Source of the DNA: Halomonas elongata DSM 2581
GTDB taxonomy: Bacteria; Pseudomonadota; Gammaproteobacteria; Pseudomonadales; Halomonadaceae
NCBI RefSeq assembly: GCF_000196875.2
Contig: NC_014532.2
Span: forward strand, 3,472,001-3,536,000
Reading direction: 5' to 3'
Length of the DNA stretch: 64,000 bases
The translations under genes and the position numbers were made by a program. The notes below the pieces were generated by a model. That model did not search any database, was not told the origin of the DNA, and saw nothing but the letters and a program-made list of their open reading frames with translations. Shown piece by piece: positions 8,562 through 17,803 of the stretch (position 1 is the stretch's first letter; the number at the start of each line of letters is the position of its first letter).

Positions 8562-9521
8562 TTGCTCGATATCCTCGCCATCACCACGCCCATTTTCCTG
8601 TTGATCGGCTTCGGTTACCTGACGGTAGCCGGCCGCATCATCTCGCGAGAACAGCTTCAGGGCGTCGGTATCTTCGTCATGTACTGCGCCCTGCCGGCCC
8701 TGATCATTCGGGCCTTGACGCAGAATGCCCTGGCCGAGGTCTTCAATCCTCATTATCTGCTGGCCTATGGCGTGGGCTCGCTGGCGGTCTTCGGCCTCGG
8801 GCTGGCCATCAGCCTGAAAGTCAGGCGCCACCCACTGGGGACCAGCGCCATACTGTCGCTCGGCATGTCGGCCTCCAACAGTGGCTTCATCGGCTACCCG
8901 GTGGCCTCCATGGTGCTCGGGCCACCCGCCGCCATCTTCCTGGCCCTGTGCATGGTGATCGAGAACCTGCTGATCATTCCGCTCGCGCTGATTCTGGCCG
9001 AGCTCGGCCACCAGACTGGCAACGACCTGCACAAGACACTGCGCCGAACCTTCCTCAACCTGACACGCAACCCGGTTCTCATCGGGCTACTGATCGGCGT
9101 CCTGCTGGCCTCGATCAACATTCCGCTGCCTCAGCCCTTCACCAAGGCCATCGACATGCTGGCCAGCGCTGCGGGCCCCGCAGCGCTGTTCGTGATCGGC
9201 GGCACGCTGCACGGTCTGCGCGTGAATGGCATGGCACAAGACCTGGGGCAGCTCGCCATCGGCAAGTTGGTACTGCACCCACTGGCGGTTTTCGGGATGT
9301 TCCTGCTACTGCCGGACCTCGACCCCACGCTGTTGACGGGCGCCCTGCTGTTCGCCAGCGCGCCGATGATCAGCGTCTACCCCCTGTTCGGCCAACGCTA
9401 CGGGCTGGACGGCGTCACCACCGCTGCTCTGATGGTCTGCACCCTGAGCTACTTCGTGACCATCAGCCTGGTACTGTGGCTGATGCGGCATAGCGGCCTG
9501 TTCGCCCTGTCCTCCGGCTAG
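8562..9521 (+). CDS. AEC-family (auxin efflux carrier-like) permease
   Basis: A 319-residue membrane protein with about ten hydrophobic helices and the AEC-type segments LGMSASNSGFIGYPVASMVLG and ALFVIGGTLHG. Members export or import small carboxylates such as malate and malonate. The start is a TTG at 8562: AGGAGG at 8551-8556 leaves a 5-base spacer and no better ATG is near. It follows pcaR by 87 bases in the same direction and may move an aromatic or organic acid related to the pca genes, though that is only context. Confidence 0.85.
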   Translation: MLDILAITTPIFLLIGFGYLTVAGRIISREQLQGVGIFVMYCALPALIIRALTQNALAEVFNPHYLLAYGVGSLAVFGLGLAISLKVRRHPLGTSAILSLGMSASNSGFIGYPVASMVLGPPAAIFLALCMVIENLLIIPLALILAELGHQTGNDLHKTLRRTFLNLTRNPVLIGLLIGVLLASINIPLPQPFTKAIDMLASAAGPAALFVIGGTLHGLRVNGMAQDLGQLAIGKLVLHPLAVFGMFLLLPDLDPTLLTGALLFASAPMISVYPLFGQRYGLDGVTTAALMVCTLSYFVTISLVLWLMRHSGLFALSSG

Positions 9522-9662
9522 CTGGAAAGCATGATCCATGATGGTACATGAAGCTCCTAGCGTTCGCGGCCCAAGTAAAGGACCGGCTGTGGACATCCAC
9601 CGGCAAGCTATCACCAGCAGAGCAAAAGACGCTATATCATGAGCCACAGGTTCAGTCTCAAG

Positions 9663-9694
9663 TTGAAGTGCCCCATCTATTGAGGGCACTTCAA
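9663..9694. repeat. Perfect 11-bp inverted repeat (stem-loop)
   Basis: TTGAAGTGCCC at 9663-9673 pairs with GGGCACTTCAA at 9684-9694 across a 10-base loop. No T-run follows on either strand. It lies between the AEC permease and a gene remnant, and could be a weak terminator or a mobile-element end. Confidence 0.6.
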
Positions 9695-9726
9695 TGTACG
9701 GGGTTGAAAGCTTATATATCCTAGAG

Positions 9727-9939
9727 TTAGACGTAGAGATTGCGTGCCTGACTCAGGTTCTCCAGGGTCAGGGCGCAGGCGTCCGCGACTTCATTGCCCT
9801 TGGTCAGGAAGTGCTCGTGGTAGAACGCCGTGTGGGTGGTGTGCTCATGGAAGTGATGGGGCCAGCACTACCGAGAACTCGACTGCTTCATGGTCTTCCT
9901 CGATAAAGTTGCCAGAAGCAGGTCAATCGGCTTCGGCAT
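9727..9939 (-). pseudogene. Frameshifted remnant of an unidentified gene
   Basis: Reading leftward from the ATG at 9939, a frame starting MPKPIDLLLA shifts frame near position 9917 to continue as NFIEEDHEAVEFSVVLAP. It then shifts again near 9860 to a histidine-rich HHFHEHTTHTAFYHEHF stretch and ends NLSQARNLYV at a TAA (9727-9729). The three pieces join into a protein-like sequence only if two indels are assumed. I do not recognise the family. The whole 9522-10122 interval has no other supported gene. Confidence 0.4.
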
Positions 9940-10122
9940 CTCACCGAATTTGCTGTCCTCGGTTCGTCGTAGTACCGATGCCGGACGCTCGAGGGCTTGT
10001 GCACGCCTTCTCTTTCACTGAATGGAAGGGCGCCATCACCGCCGGTGGGGACTTTCACCCCGCCCTGAGAACAGTGGCCAATTGGCCGCGCCCTTTCATT
10101 TTTCCTGAGCGGCCAGGCGTGC

Positions 10123-12141
10123 TCAGTCCTCGGCGTCGTCGAGCATTTGCTCGGCCTCGTCGACGACGTTGTCGACGGTGAAGCCAAAGTGCTTGAACAG
10201 GTCGCCGGCCGGGGCGGATTCGCCGAAGGTGGTCATGCCGATGACCCGCCCCTCGAGGCCGACGTACTTGTACCAGAGATCCGGGTGGCCGGCCTCGATG
10301 ACGAGGCGGTTGCCGACCTCGGCGGGCAATACCCGCTGGCGGTACTCGGCGTCCTGGGCGTCGAAGACGTCGGTGGCGGGCATGGAGACCACGCGCACCT
10401 GGCGGCCCTTCTCGCCGAGCGCCGCGGCGGCGTCCATGGCCAGGCCGACCTCGGAGCCGGTGGCGATCAGGATCAGCTCCGGCGTGCCGTCGCTGTCCTT
10501 GAGGATGTAGCCGCCGCGCTGGATGTCGGCGAGCTGTTGCTTGTCGCGGGCCTGATGCGGCAGGTTCTGACGCGACAGCACCAGGGCGGTGGGGCCGGAC
10601 TGGCGCTTGAGGGCGGCGTTCCAGGCCGCGGCGGTCTCCACGGCATCGCAGGGGCGCCAGGTCGACATGTTGGGCGTGCTGCGCAGGGTGGTCAGCTGCT
10701 CCACCGGCTGGTGGGTGGGGCCGTCCTCGCCGAGGCCGATGGAGTCGTGGGTGAACACGTAGATACTGCGCACGCCCATCAGCGCGGCCATGCGCACGGC
10801 GTTGCGCATGTACTCCATGAAGATCAGGAAGGTCGCGGTGTAGGGCACGAAGCCGCCGTGCAGGGCGATGCCGTTGGCGATGGCGGCCATGCCGAACTCG
10901 CGCACGCCATAGTGCAGGTAGTTGCCGTCGGGCGCGCCCTCACGCGAGCCCTCGGGGCCGATCACCTTGGCACCGTTCCAGACCGTCAGGTTGGAGGGCG
11001 CCAGGTCGGCGCTGCCGCCGAGCAGCTCGGGCAGCTGCGGGCCGAGCTCGTTGAGGCAGGCCAGCGAGGCCTTGCGCGAGGCGGTGGTCTCGGCCTTGTC
11101 CTGGGCCTGTTCGATCAGCGCTTCGCTGGTCAACTCGGCGGGCAGCTCGCCCTTCTGGCGGCGCAGGAACTCGCGGGCCAACTCGGGATGGGCCTCGGCG
11201 TAGCGCTCGAACCGTGCCTGCCAGTCGGCCTGGCGGGTGCGGCCGGCCTCGCTGGCGTCCCAGCCCTGGTAGATGTCCTCCGGCACATGGAAGGGCGCAT
11301 GCGGCCAGTCGAGCTGCTCGCGGGCGGCGGCGACCTCGTCCTCGCCCAGCGCCGCGCCGTGGCAGGACTCCTTGCCCTGCTTGTTGGGTGCGCCGAAGCC
11401 GATCACCGTCTTGCAGATGATCAGGCTGGGCTTGTCGCTGTGCTGGCGGGCCAGCTCGATGGCCGCCTTGACCTCGTCGGGCTGGTGGCCGTCGACATTG
11501 GGCACCACGTGCCAGCCGTAGGCCTCGAAGCGCTTGGCGGTGTCGTCGGTGAACCAGCCTTCGACCTCGCCGTCGATGGAGATGCCGTTGTCGTCGTAGA
11601 AGGCGATCAGCTTGCCGAGCTGCTGGGTGCCGGCCAGGGAGGCGACCTCATGGGAGATGCCTTCCATCAGGCAGCCGTCGCCGACGAAGCAGTAGGTGTG
11701 ATGGTCGACGATGGTGTGGCCGGGGCGGTTGAACTGGGCGGCCAGGGTGCGCTCGGCGATGGCCATGCCGACGGCGTTGGCCAGGCCCTGGCCCAGCGGG
11801 CCGGTGGTGGTCTCGATACCCGGCGCATAGCCGTACTCGGGATGGCCGGCGGTCTTGGCGTGCAGCTGGCGGAAGTTCTGCAACTGCTCGAGGCCGAGCT
11901 CGTAGCCGGAGAGATGCAGCAGGGAATAGAGGAGCATGGAGCCGTGGCCGTTGGAGAGCACGAAGCGGTCACGGTCGGGCCAGTGGGGATCGGCGGGGTT
12001 GTGGACGAGGAAATCGTTCCACAGGACCTCGGCGATATCGGCCATGCCCATGGGGGCGCCGGGGTGACCGGAGTTGGCCTTCTGGACGGCATCCATGGAA
12101 AGGGCGCGAATGGCATTGGCCAGTTCGAAACGGGATGGCAT
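10123..12141 (-). CDS. tkt: Transketolase (full length)
   Basis: A 672-residue thiamine-diphosphate transketolase. Visible are the N-terminal [19 protein letters not shown], the cofactor motif [12 protein letters not shown] near residue 155, and [19 protein letters not shown] near 410, which carries the catalytic glutamate. It transfers C2 units between ketose and aldose phosphates in the pentose phosphate pathway. The ATG at 12141 has AGGAG a few bases upstream; the open frame continues to 12246 but that part overlaps transaldolase and is rejected. It is co-directional with tal (13-base gap). It may be the housekeeping enzyme or may serve the sugar island upstream, which also encodes a separate split transketolase. 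Confidence 0.95.
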   Translation of the reverse strand: MPSRFELANAIRALSMDAVQKANSGHPGAPMGMADIAEVLWNDFLVHNPADPHWPDRDRFVLSNGHGSMLLYSLLHLSGYELGLEQLQNFRQLHAKTAGHPEYGYAPGIETTTGPLGQGLANAVGMAIAERTLAAQFNRPGHTIVDHHTYCFVGDGCLMEGISHEVASLAGTQQLGKLIAFYDDNGISIDGEVEGWFTDDTAKRFEAYGWHVVPNVDGHQPDEVKAAIELARQHSDKPSLIICKTVIGFGAPNKQGKESCHGAALGEDEVAAAREQLDWPHAPFHVPEDIYQGWDASEAGRTRQADWQARFERYAEAHPELAREFLRRQKGELPAELTSEALIEQAQDKAETTASRKASLACLNELGPQLPELLGGSADLAPSNLTVWNGAKVIGPEGSREGAPDGNYLHYGVREFGMAAIANGIALHGGFVPYTATFLIFMEYMRNAVRMAALMGVRSIYVFTHDSIGLGEDGPTHQPVEQLTTLRSTPNMSTWRPCDAVETAAAWNAALKRQSGPTALVLSRQNLPHQARDKQQLADIQRGGYILKDSDGTPELILIATGSEVGLAMDAAAALGEKGRQVRVVSMPATDVFDAQDAEYRQRVLPAEVGNRLVIEAGHPDLWYKYVGLEGRVIGMTTFGESAPAGDLFKHFGFTVDNVVDEAEQMLDDAED

Positions 12142-12154
12142 GGGGACTCCTGGA

Positions 12155-13102
12155 TCAGAGGCGGTCGGCGATGCGTTGCTCGAGGCGTGACTGGTCTTCG
12201 TCGAAACGACGAATGCCTTCGGCCAGCTTGTCGTTGGCCATGGCATCCTGATTGTGCTCCCAGCGGAAGCCGGACTCGCTGAGCGATGTCGGACGCGGAC
12301 CGCCGTTACGTGTCATGAGCACCTTGGCTTTGACGGTTCCCGGTGTGGTGGCCAGCTCTTCGAGCAACGCCGGCGAGATGGTCAGCCGCGGGCAGCCAGC
12401 GAGTGCCAGGACCTGGTCGGCGGTGCGGAAACTGGCCCCCATGACCACGGTGTCATAGCCGCCCTGGCTGACGCGTTCGCAGACACCGCGCACGAACTGT
12501 ACGCCGGGGTCGTTTTCGGGGGTGAAATCCCGGCCGCTTTCTTTCTTGTACCAGTCGGTGACCCGACCGACGAAGGGCGAGACCAGAAAGACGCCGGCAT
12601 CGAAGCAGGCCTGGGCCTGGGCATCGCTGAACAGCAGCGTCAGGTTGCAGTTGATGCCTTCCTTCTCCAGTACCTCGGCGGCACGGATGCCCTCCCAGGT
12701 CGAGGCCAGCTTGATCAATACCCGGTCGCGACCGATGCCGCGCTGTGCGTAGAGCTCGATCAGCTCATGGGCCTTGCGGATGCTGGCCTGGGTATCGAAG
12801 GACAGTCGGGCGGCCACTTCGGTGGAGACGCGCCCGGGGACCACGCCGGCGATCTCGCTGCCCATGGCCACGGCCAGGTGATCGACGGCCCGGGCGGCGC
12901 GCTCCTGTTTGTCACCCTGGGCGGGGAGTGCGGCCAGTTCCCGTTCGATCAGCGGCTGATAGCCGGGCATGTCGAAGGCCTTGAGGATCAAGGACGGGTT
13001 GGTGGTGGCGTCCTGGGGCTGGTAGCGCCGTATGGCGTCCAGGTCGCCGGTGTCGGCGACCACCAAGGAGAGGGATTTCAAGGCATCAAGTTGGGAAGAC
13101 AT
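12155..13102 (-). CDS. tal: Transaldolase
   Basis: A 315-residue class I transaldolase (TalB type). It has [13 protein letters not shown] near the N-terminus, the Schiff-base lysine in [13 protein letters not shown] and the [12 protein letters not shown] segment. It moves a dihydroxyacetone unit between sugar phosphates. The chosen ATG at 13102 has AGGAG 8 bases upstream; an earlier in-frame ATG at 13123 adds seven atypical residues. It is separated from the ABC permease by 209 bases that contain a hairpin, so it may have its own promoter. Confidence 0.95.
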   Translation of the reverse strand: MSSQLDALKSLSLVVADTGDLDAIRRYQPQDATTNPSLILKAFDMPGYQPLIERELAALPAQGDKQERAARAVDHLAVAMGSEIAGVVPGRVSTEVAARLSFDTQASIRKAHELIELYAQRGIGRDRVLIKLASTWEGIRAAEVLEKEGINCNLTLLFSDAQAQACFDAGVFLVSPFVGRVTDWYKKESGRDFTPENDPGVQFVRGVCERVSQGGYDTVVMGASFRTADQVLALAGCPRLTISPALLEELATTPGTVKAKVLMTRNGGPRPTSLSESGFRWEHNQDAMANDKLAEGIRRFDEDQSRLEQRIADRL

Positions 13103-13129
13103 GATAGGCTCCTGACAATACAAGTTGTG

Positions 13130-13154
13130 ACTTGGGGCGTGCTGCGCCCCAAGT
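13130..13154 (-). terminator. Hairpin between the ABC transporter genes and tal
   Basis: ACTTGGGGCG (13130-13139) and CGCCCCAAGT (13145-13154) form a perfect 10-bp stem with a 5-base loop. No strong T-run follows on the minus strand, so it may be a weak terminator or attenuator partly uncoupling tal-tkt from the upstream sugar operon. Confidence 0.5.
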
Positions 13155-13311
13155 GATAAGATTTCTGGCGGGATCAGTCAGTTGACAATTTTAGAACCGA
13201 ATAAACTCTTAGAGCTCATACCGCAACTATCATCCAGGTAGTCACTGCAACCACAGATAAGATCGAACCTTGGAGCACCAATCCCAAAAAATCCTGACAT
13301 TAATTGATGTA

Positions 13312-14376
13312 TTACGTTGTGACCATGACGCGCTTCTGAAGACGCTGCTGCAATTGATCAATGACGACCGCAATGATAATGACTAGCCCCATGATGACCA
13401 TCTGCCAGAAATCACTGACACCAGACATCACCATGCCGTCGTTGAGAATACTGATGACGCATGCACCAATGACCGAACCAATGACAGAACCACGCCCACC
13501 GGCCAGTGCGGTACCCCCCAGAACCACTGCCGCGATGGCACGCAGCTCGTAGGTATCGCCCGTCATCGGATGCCCCGTCTGCAGCTGAGAGGTGATGACA
13601 AGGCCAACGATAGCGGCACAAAACCCGGAAAAGACGTAGACCCACAGTTTTATCTTGCGAACTCTGAGACCAGAGAATATAGCGGCATTCTCATTACCAC
13701 CTATCGCATAGACATAGCGGCCGAATGGTGTCTTGTAGCTAACAAACCAGGTAACCAGCGTCAGGATCAAAAGCAACCATACCGGGATACCGATACCAAG
13801 TAGACTGCCATTCCCTAAAAAGGAAAATCCCGTGTTACCCAGTTCTTCATGCCCTTGGAGCTGGGAAAAGGTACCTCCATCATTGAACAGCAGAGCCGCA
13901 CCACGCACCACATACAGCATCCCTAGAGTTGCAATGAAGGGGGCCACATTGAGATAGGTAATGAGGGCGCCATTGATATAGCCGATAAAGGCACCGACAA
14001 GACACGTTAACAAGATGACCTCTGGTACGCTCAAAAACAGCGTGTAGTCCCCTAGTGGAATCCCATTCATCAGCAGGAAACCGGAGACCATCCCGCTGAA
14101 CCCCACTGTTGAGCCGACTGAAAGATCGATACCTGCCGTCAGGATAACCAGCGTCATACCAATGGAAAGGATACCGATGACTGTAATATGCTGAGCCATG
14201 ATCAGCATATTGTTCATGGTCAGAAAATTATCCACCGTTAATGAGAAATACAGCAATACTGCAAACAGTGCCACGAAAATCCTGAGCTTCAATATCTGAA
14301 GCAATACCCAGGATGCCTGGAAACTCTTACTATGATGCGAAAGGTCATGCGTAGACAAATCGGTAGCGGTTGTCAT
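13312..14376 (-). CDS. CUT2-type sugar/polyol ABC transporter permease (RbsC family)
   Basis: A 354-residue inner-membrane permease with about ten hydrophobic segments. It carries the CUT2 hallmarks ILTAGIDLSVGSTVGFSGM and AIAAVVLGGTALAGGRGSV. It works as a dimer with the ATPase encoded immediately upstream, with which it overlaps by four bases (ATGA, 14373-14376). Codon use is less GC-rich than in the flanking tal and tkt genes, suggesting acquisition. The substrate is unknown; the family handles ribose, xylose, erythritol and related polyols. Confidence 0.92.
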   Translation of the reverse strand: MTTATDLSTHDLSHHSKSFQASWVLLQILKLRIFVALFAVLLYFSLTVDNFLTMNNMLIMAQHITVIGILSIGMTLVILTAGIDLSVGSTVGFSGMVSGFLLMNGIPLGDYTLFLSVPEVILLTCLVGAFIGYINGALITYLNVAPFIATLGMLYVVRGAALLFNDGGTFSQLQGHEELGNTGFSFLGNGSLLGIGIPVWLLLILTLVTWFVSYKTPFGRYVYAIGGNENAAIFSGLRVRKIKLWVYVFSGFCAAIVGLVITSQLQTGHPMTGDTYELRAIAAVVLGGTALAGGRGSVIGSVIGACVISILNDGMVMSGVSDFWQMVIMGLVIIIAVVIDQLQQRLQKRVMVTT

Positions 14377-15977
14377 GATCGAGCTCCTTGCTGAGCAGCG
14401 GCTGTCTCTCGAGCAGCAGAAGGTGACGCCTTTTGAGTGATGATGTCACGATCCACCTGGTCGCGTGGTAGGTCGGCAGTAATCTGCCCCGACGCCATAA
14501 CCAAGATGCGATCGGAGACCGCCAGAGCCTCATCCAGTTCTGAAGTGGTATAGATAATGGCAACGCCCTGATCGGCGATATTATTCATGGCACGGTAGAT
14601 ATCGGCCTTGGCCCCAACGTCCACCCCACGGGTAGGTTCATCGAATAATAGGACACGCGGTTCGGTAAGCAGCGCTTTCCCGATGATGACCTTTTGCATA
14701 TTGCCACCGCTTAGCGTGGTAATGTAGTCAGTATCATTTGACACCTTGATGCCAAGTGTTGAGACCATGCTCTGACTCTGCTGCTTTTCCACTTTTCCAC
14801 GAATCATGCGAAAGCCTAGAAAACGGGAACAGCAGCGTCCGATACTGGATAGTGTCATATTGTCACGAACCGACATGGGCTGAATCATCCCAGCCGTTTG
14901 TCGATCTTCTGGCACCAGTGCTATACCGGCCTTGATTCGGTTGGCCGGTTTAGCCTTGGCTAACGGTTTTCCATCGAACTCGATGTCGCCCAGCGCGCTC
15001 CGATGCAGGCCAAGCAGAACCTCCATCAGCTCAGTTCTACCAGAACCCATCAAGCCATAAATACCAATGATCTCTCCACGGCCAACACCAAAGTTGACCT
15101 TATCAAGAGCCAAGGTGCCATTGATCCGTTTCAGGCTCAGATCCTTGACCCTCAGTATTGGCTCTCCGATTTGCCGAGGACGGTAGTCGAAAATCTTGTG
15201 TTCGCCTCCCACCATCTGACGAACGATCCAAGAAATGTCAATATTTTCGACAAGATCGACACCGACAATACGACCGTTACGGAGTACCGTGATGTGGTCA
15301 CCAATTCTCATAATCTCTTCCAAACGATGAGAGATGTAGATGACGGCAACCCCTTCCTGACGGAGCGATTCAATAATACCGAACAGGACCTCAACCTCTG
15401 TCAGGCTCAAGGCAGAAGTAGGCTCATCCATGATCAGGACATCAACATCACGGCTCAACATCCTGGCGATCTCGACAAGCTGTTGCTGGCCTACGTAAAG
15501 ATCGCCGATACGTGTAGCAGGGTCGATGTCCAGGCCCACACGTTCGAGCAACTGCTTAGCCTTACGATATTGTGCACGGGTATCTATCGTACCGGCATGG
15601 CGTATCTCATTACCGATGAAAAGATTTTCGGCTATGCTCATATCGGGGAAGAGATTTAGCTCTTGAAAGATAATCCCTATACCGGATTTCTCTGCATCTC
15701 GCACACCATGGAAATAAACCGATTTTCCTTTGACGAGAATCTCACCTTCGGTTGGACGCTCGGCACCGGCTAGCAACTTCATGAGAGTTGATTTACCTGC
15801 ACCGTTTTCTCCGATCAGAACATTTACGCTCCCGGGGTACACTTCATAGTCTACTGAGTCCAGAGCCACGGTCCCGGGATAACGTTTAGTAGCATTCTTT
15901 ACTCGAACCAAAGGTTCTGATGTCGCCCCGATTTTTTGTTCAGCGGTTGATTTATGTTGGTCTTCCACTGTGTTCAT
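14373..15977 (-). CDS. CUT2-type sugar/polyol ABC transporter ATP-binding protein (RbsA family)
   Basis: A 534-residue protein with two fused nucleotide-binding domains. The first has a full Walker A (LIGENGAGKSTLMKLL), a DVDVLIMDEPTSALS Walker B and a degenerate signature. The second has the degenerate P-loop GLMGSGRTELMEV and an intact TLSGGNMQKVIIGKALL signature, the usual RbsA asymmetry. The ATG at 15977 is preferred because GGGAGG stands about 9 bases upstream; an ATG at 16040 would add 21 residues and overlap the DUF2291 gene. Confidence 0.92.
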   Translation of the reverse strand: MNTVEDQHKSTAEQKIGATSEPLVRVKNATKRYPGTVALDSVDYEVYPGSVNVLIGENGAGKSTLMKLLAGAERPTEGEILVKGKSVYFHGVRDAEKSGIGIIFQELNLFPDMSIAENLFIGNEIRHAGTIDTRAQYRKAKQLLERVGLDIDPATRIGDLYVGQQQLVEIARMLSRDVDVLIMDEPTSALSLTEVEVLFGIIESLRQEGVAVIYISHRLEEIMRIGDHITVLRNGRIVGVDLVENIDISWIVRQMVGGEHKIFDYRPRQIGEPILRVKDLSLKRINGTLALDKVNFGVGRGEIIGIYGLMGSGRTELMEVLLGLHRSALGDIEFDGKPLAKAKPANRIKAGIALVPEDRQTAGMIQPMSVRDNMTLSSIGRCCSRFLGFRMIRGKVEKQQSQSMVSTLGIKVSNDTDYITTLSGGNMQKVIIGKALLTEPRVLLFDEPTRGVDVGAKADIYRAMNNIADQGVAIIYTTSELDEALAVSDRILVMASGQITADLPRDQVDRDIITQKASPSAARETAAAQQGARS

Positions 15978-16029
15978 GGCGCTGCCCCTCCCCGAGTCGG
16001 AGTGATATTGTTTCGCCTTCGTTGGCATA

Positions 16030-16680
16030 TCACTCGCCATTGACGCGATTCAGTGCGACCGGGACGATTTGTACCGTATTACCCATACCATCCCAAGTTG
16101 AAAAGGCTCCGATAGCCTCTACTGTATCGCCACTATCAACATTGCCGAAGCTTTCGACGATTGAGATGACTTGGTCGTTAAGCTCATCACCAAAAGTTGC
16201 AAATTGATCTTGATTGGCAAAATCAGCATAACCAAGCTCTGGATACCCATCCCGAACAGAAGATCCAGGAATTACAGGGCCAATCAGCAAGGAAATGCTC
16301 TTATCCCCCACATTCCCCAAGTTGATTTTCCCAACACGTGAGGAGGTATCTACGGACGCCACGGCATCGGAGACATGAACCCAAAAGGTGCAGGGGAATG
16401 CTTGGCTTTGCTGAACGCCATATTGCTCACAAGCCGATTGAAACCCTTCTGAATCAATCGCTGACAACACAACATCCAGAGGAGCCGCTTTAGAAGCTGC
16501 CCATGGAATGATATTGTCTTGCATGACTTCTTCAGCATTGATCGAGATAGCGTCTCCGTCATCGAGAATGGATGCAAGCTCATCATTTGACACCAGCTTG
16601 AAACCACTAAGCGTCGAAAACATCACAATCGCCAATGCTATGAAAAGACATGCCCTCGGCAGATTTATTGACTTATTCAT
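16030..16680 (-). CDS. DUF2291-family periplasmic protein without lipobox cysteine
   Basis: A 216-residue exported protein recognised as DUF2291 (COG5618, predicted periplasmic lipoprotein). Members are often encoded with CUT2 polyol transporters. The order here is binding protein, DUF2291, ATPase, permease. The N-terminus is a hydrophobic signal (about residues 8-26) ending TLSGFKLVSND, where family members typically have a lipobox Gly-Cys. Here a phenylalanine (TTC) replaces the cysteine, so lipidation would be lost and the segment may act as an anchor or be cleaved differently. Its function is unknown; an accessory role in transport is inference. Confidence 0.75.
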   Translation of the reverse strand: MNKSINLPRACLFIALAIVMFSTLSGFKLVSNDELASILDDGDAISINAEEVMQDNIIPWAASKAAPLDVVLSAIDSEGFQSACEQYGVQQSQAFPCTFWVHVSDAVASVDTSSRVGKINLGNVGDKSISLLIGPVIPGSSVRDGYPELGYADFANQDQFATFGDELNDQVISIVESFGNVDSGDTVEAIGAFSTWDGMGNTVQIVPVALNRVNGE

Positions 16681-16713
16681 ATGGCCATCCGGTCGTCACT
16701 AACTCTCTGAACT

Positions 16714-16736
16714 GGAGTGGTGGATCTCACCACTCC
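16714..16736 (-). promoter_or_regulatory. Hairpin after the binding-protein gene
   Basis: GGAGTGGTG and CACCACTCC form a perfect 9-bp stem with a 5-base loop, between the binding-protein stop (16746) and the DUF2291 start (16680). Such hairpins commonly stabilise the binding-protein message relative to the downstream transporter genes. No T-run follows. Confidence 0.55.
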
Positions 16737-16745
16737 ACATGCCAG

Positions 16746-17729
16746 TTACTGGCTTTGGTACTCAAAGTTCTGAACCAGTTCGGCATTGTCTTGAGTGACA
16801 AGGATGCCACGGAACAACTGACGCTCAGGCTTACCGGTGTCGCCGGTCTTGAGATACTGGTCGAGTTGCTTAACCCCCTCACGCGCCAACTCCTGAGCCT
16901 GAAGCATGGAAGTGGCATAGAGATCCCCGGCCATGATCGCGTCACGTTCATCGTTGCTGCCATCGATGCCGACAACGGTGATGTCAGAGTTGCCAGATGC
17001 TCTGATGGATGCAATCGCCCCCAGTGCTACCGGGCCATTCCCAGCAACGACACCATCGATGTCAGAATGCTCCTGGAGGATGGAGTCCATGGCCTGCTTG
17101 GCCTTAAGCAGTTCGCCACCTGCATCCTGACGAGCGACCATCTTCAGGTCGGGGTATTGATCCAGTACACGGTGGAAGGATTTAGAACGAGTGACGCAGT
17201 TATTATCGGCCAAATTACAGGTCAGCTCGACATAAGTGCCCTCTTCCCCAACCTGCTCAATAAATTTCTGTGCCACTTGAGAGGCTGCCTGAACGTTATT
17301 GTGCGACAGTTGTGAGATAGCGATGCCATTTTCAGGAATTTCCCTATTGATGAGCACTACTGGAACATCGCGCTCGGTAGCATAACGTACCGCTGCGACA
17401 CTTGATGACGAGTCGGCATTATCCAGGATGATGCCGTCAACCCCTTGAGCAACGATTGAGCTGATCAGCTCACGCTGGCGATTGACATCCTCATTATGTG
17501 ATAGCACACGGGTGGAGTACCCGAGCTCCTCGGCCTGCTCCTTGGCGGCATTAGCCTCCGCTGTGTAATACGGATTGTCCAGAGAGTTCACGAGAATGGC
17601 AATGTCGCCCTGATCAGACTCATTGTCTTCTTGAGCGATGGCCGACTGCATGCCCATGCTAAAGGCAGAAGTGGTAATGATTAACGAAAAAAGAACACGA
17701 GCGACGGACTTTGGCGATAAATCGATCAT
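16746..17729 (-). CDS. CUT2-type substrate-binding protein (RbsB family)
   Basis: A 327-residue periplasmic sugar-binding protein. A signal peptide (MIDLSPKSVARVLFSLIITT to SAIAQ) is followed by DIAILVNSLDNPYYTAEANA, the usual first strand and ligand loop. Further on are GVDGIILDNADSSS, DVPVVLINREIP and ITVVGIDGSNDERDAIMAGD, typical of ribose-type receptors. The ATG at 17729 has AAGGTG 7 bases upstream; a longer frame to 17810 overlaps the upstream dehydrogenase. Ligand unknown. Confidence 0.93.
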   Translation of the reverse strand: MIDLSPKSVARVLFSLIITTSAFSMGMQSAIAQEDNESDQGDIAILVNSLDNPYYTAEANAAKEQAEELGYSTRVLSHNEDVNRQRELISSIVAQGVDGIILDNADSSSSVAAVRYATERDVPVVLINREIPENGIAISQLSHNNVQAASQVAQKFIEQVGEEGTYVELTCNLADNNCVTRSKSFHRVLDQYPDLKMVARQDAGGELLKAKQAMDSILQEHSDIDGVVAGNGPVALGAIASIRASGNSDITVVGIDGSNDERDAIMAGDLYATSMLQAQELAREGVKQLDQYLKTGDTGKPERQLFRGILVTQDNAELVQNFEYQSQ

Positions 17730-17803
17730 TGTTGTCACCTTTTCTCTAGTGCTGGCTGATACTTGCTTTTTGACTTTTTCTCGAAGCTTATCAATGGCTA
17801 CAT

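Noticed and set aside
10147-12282. A 711-codon plus-strand frame opposite transketolase
   Set aside because: Same antisense artefact; the valine-, glycine- and alanine-heavy translation has no recognisable domain, while the minus strand is a clear transketolase.
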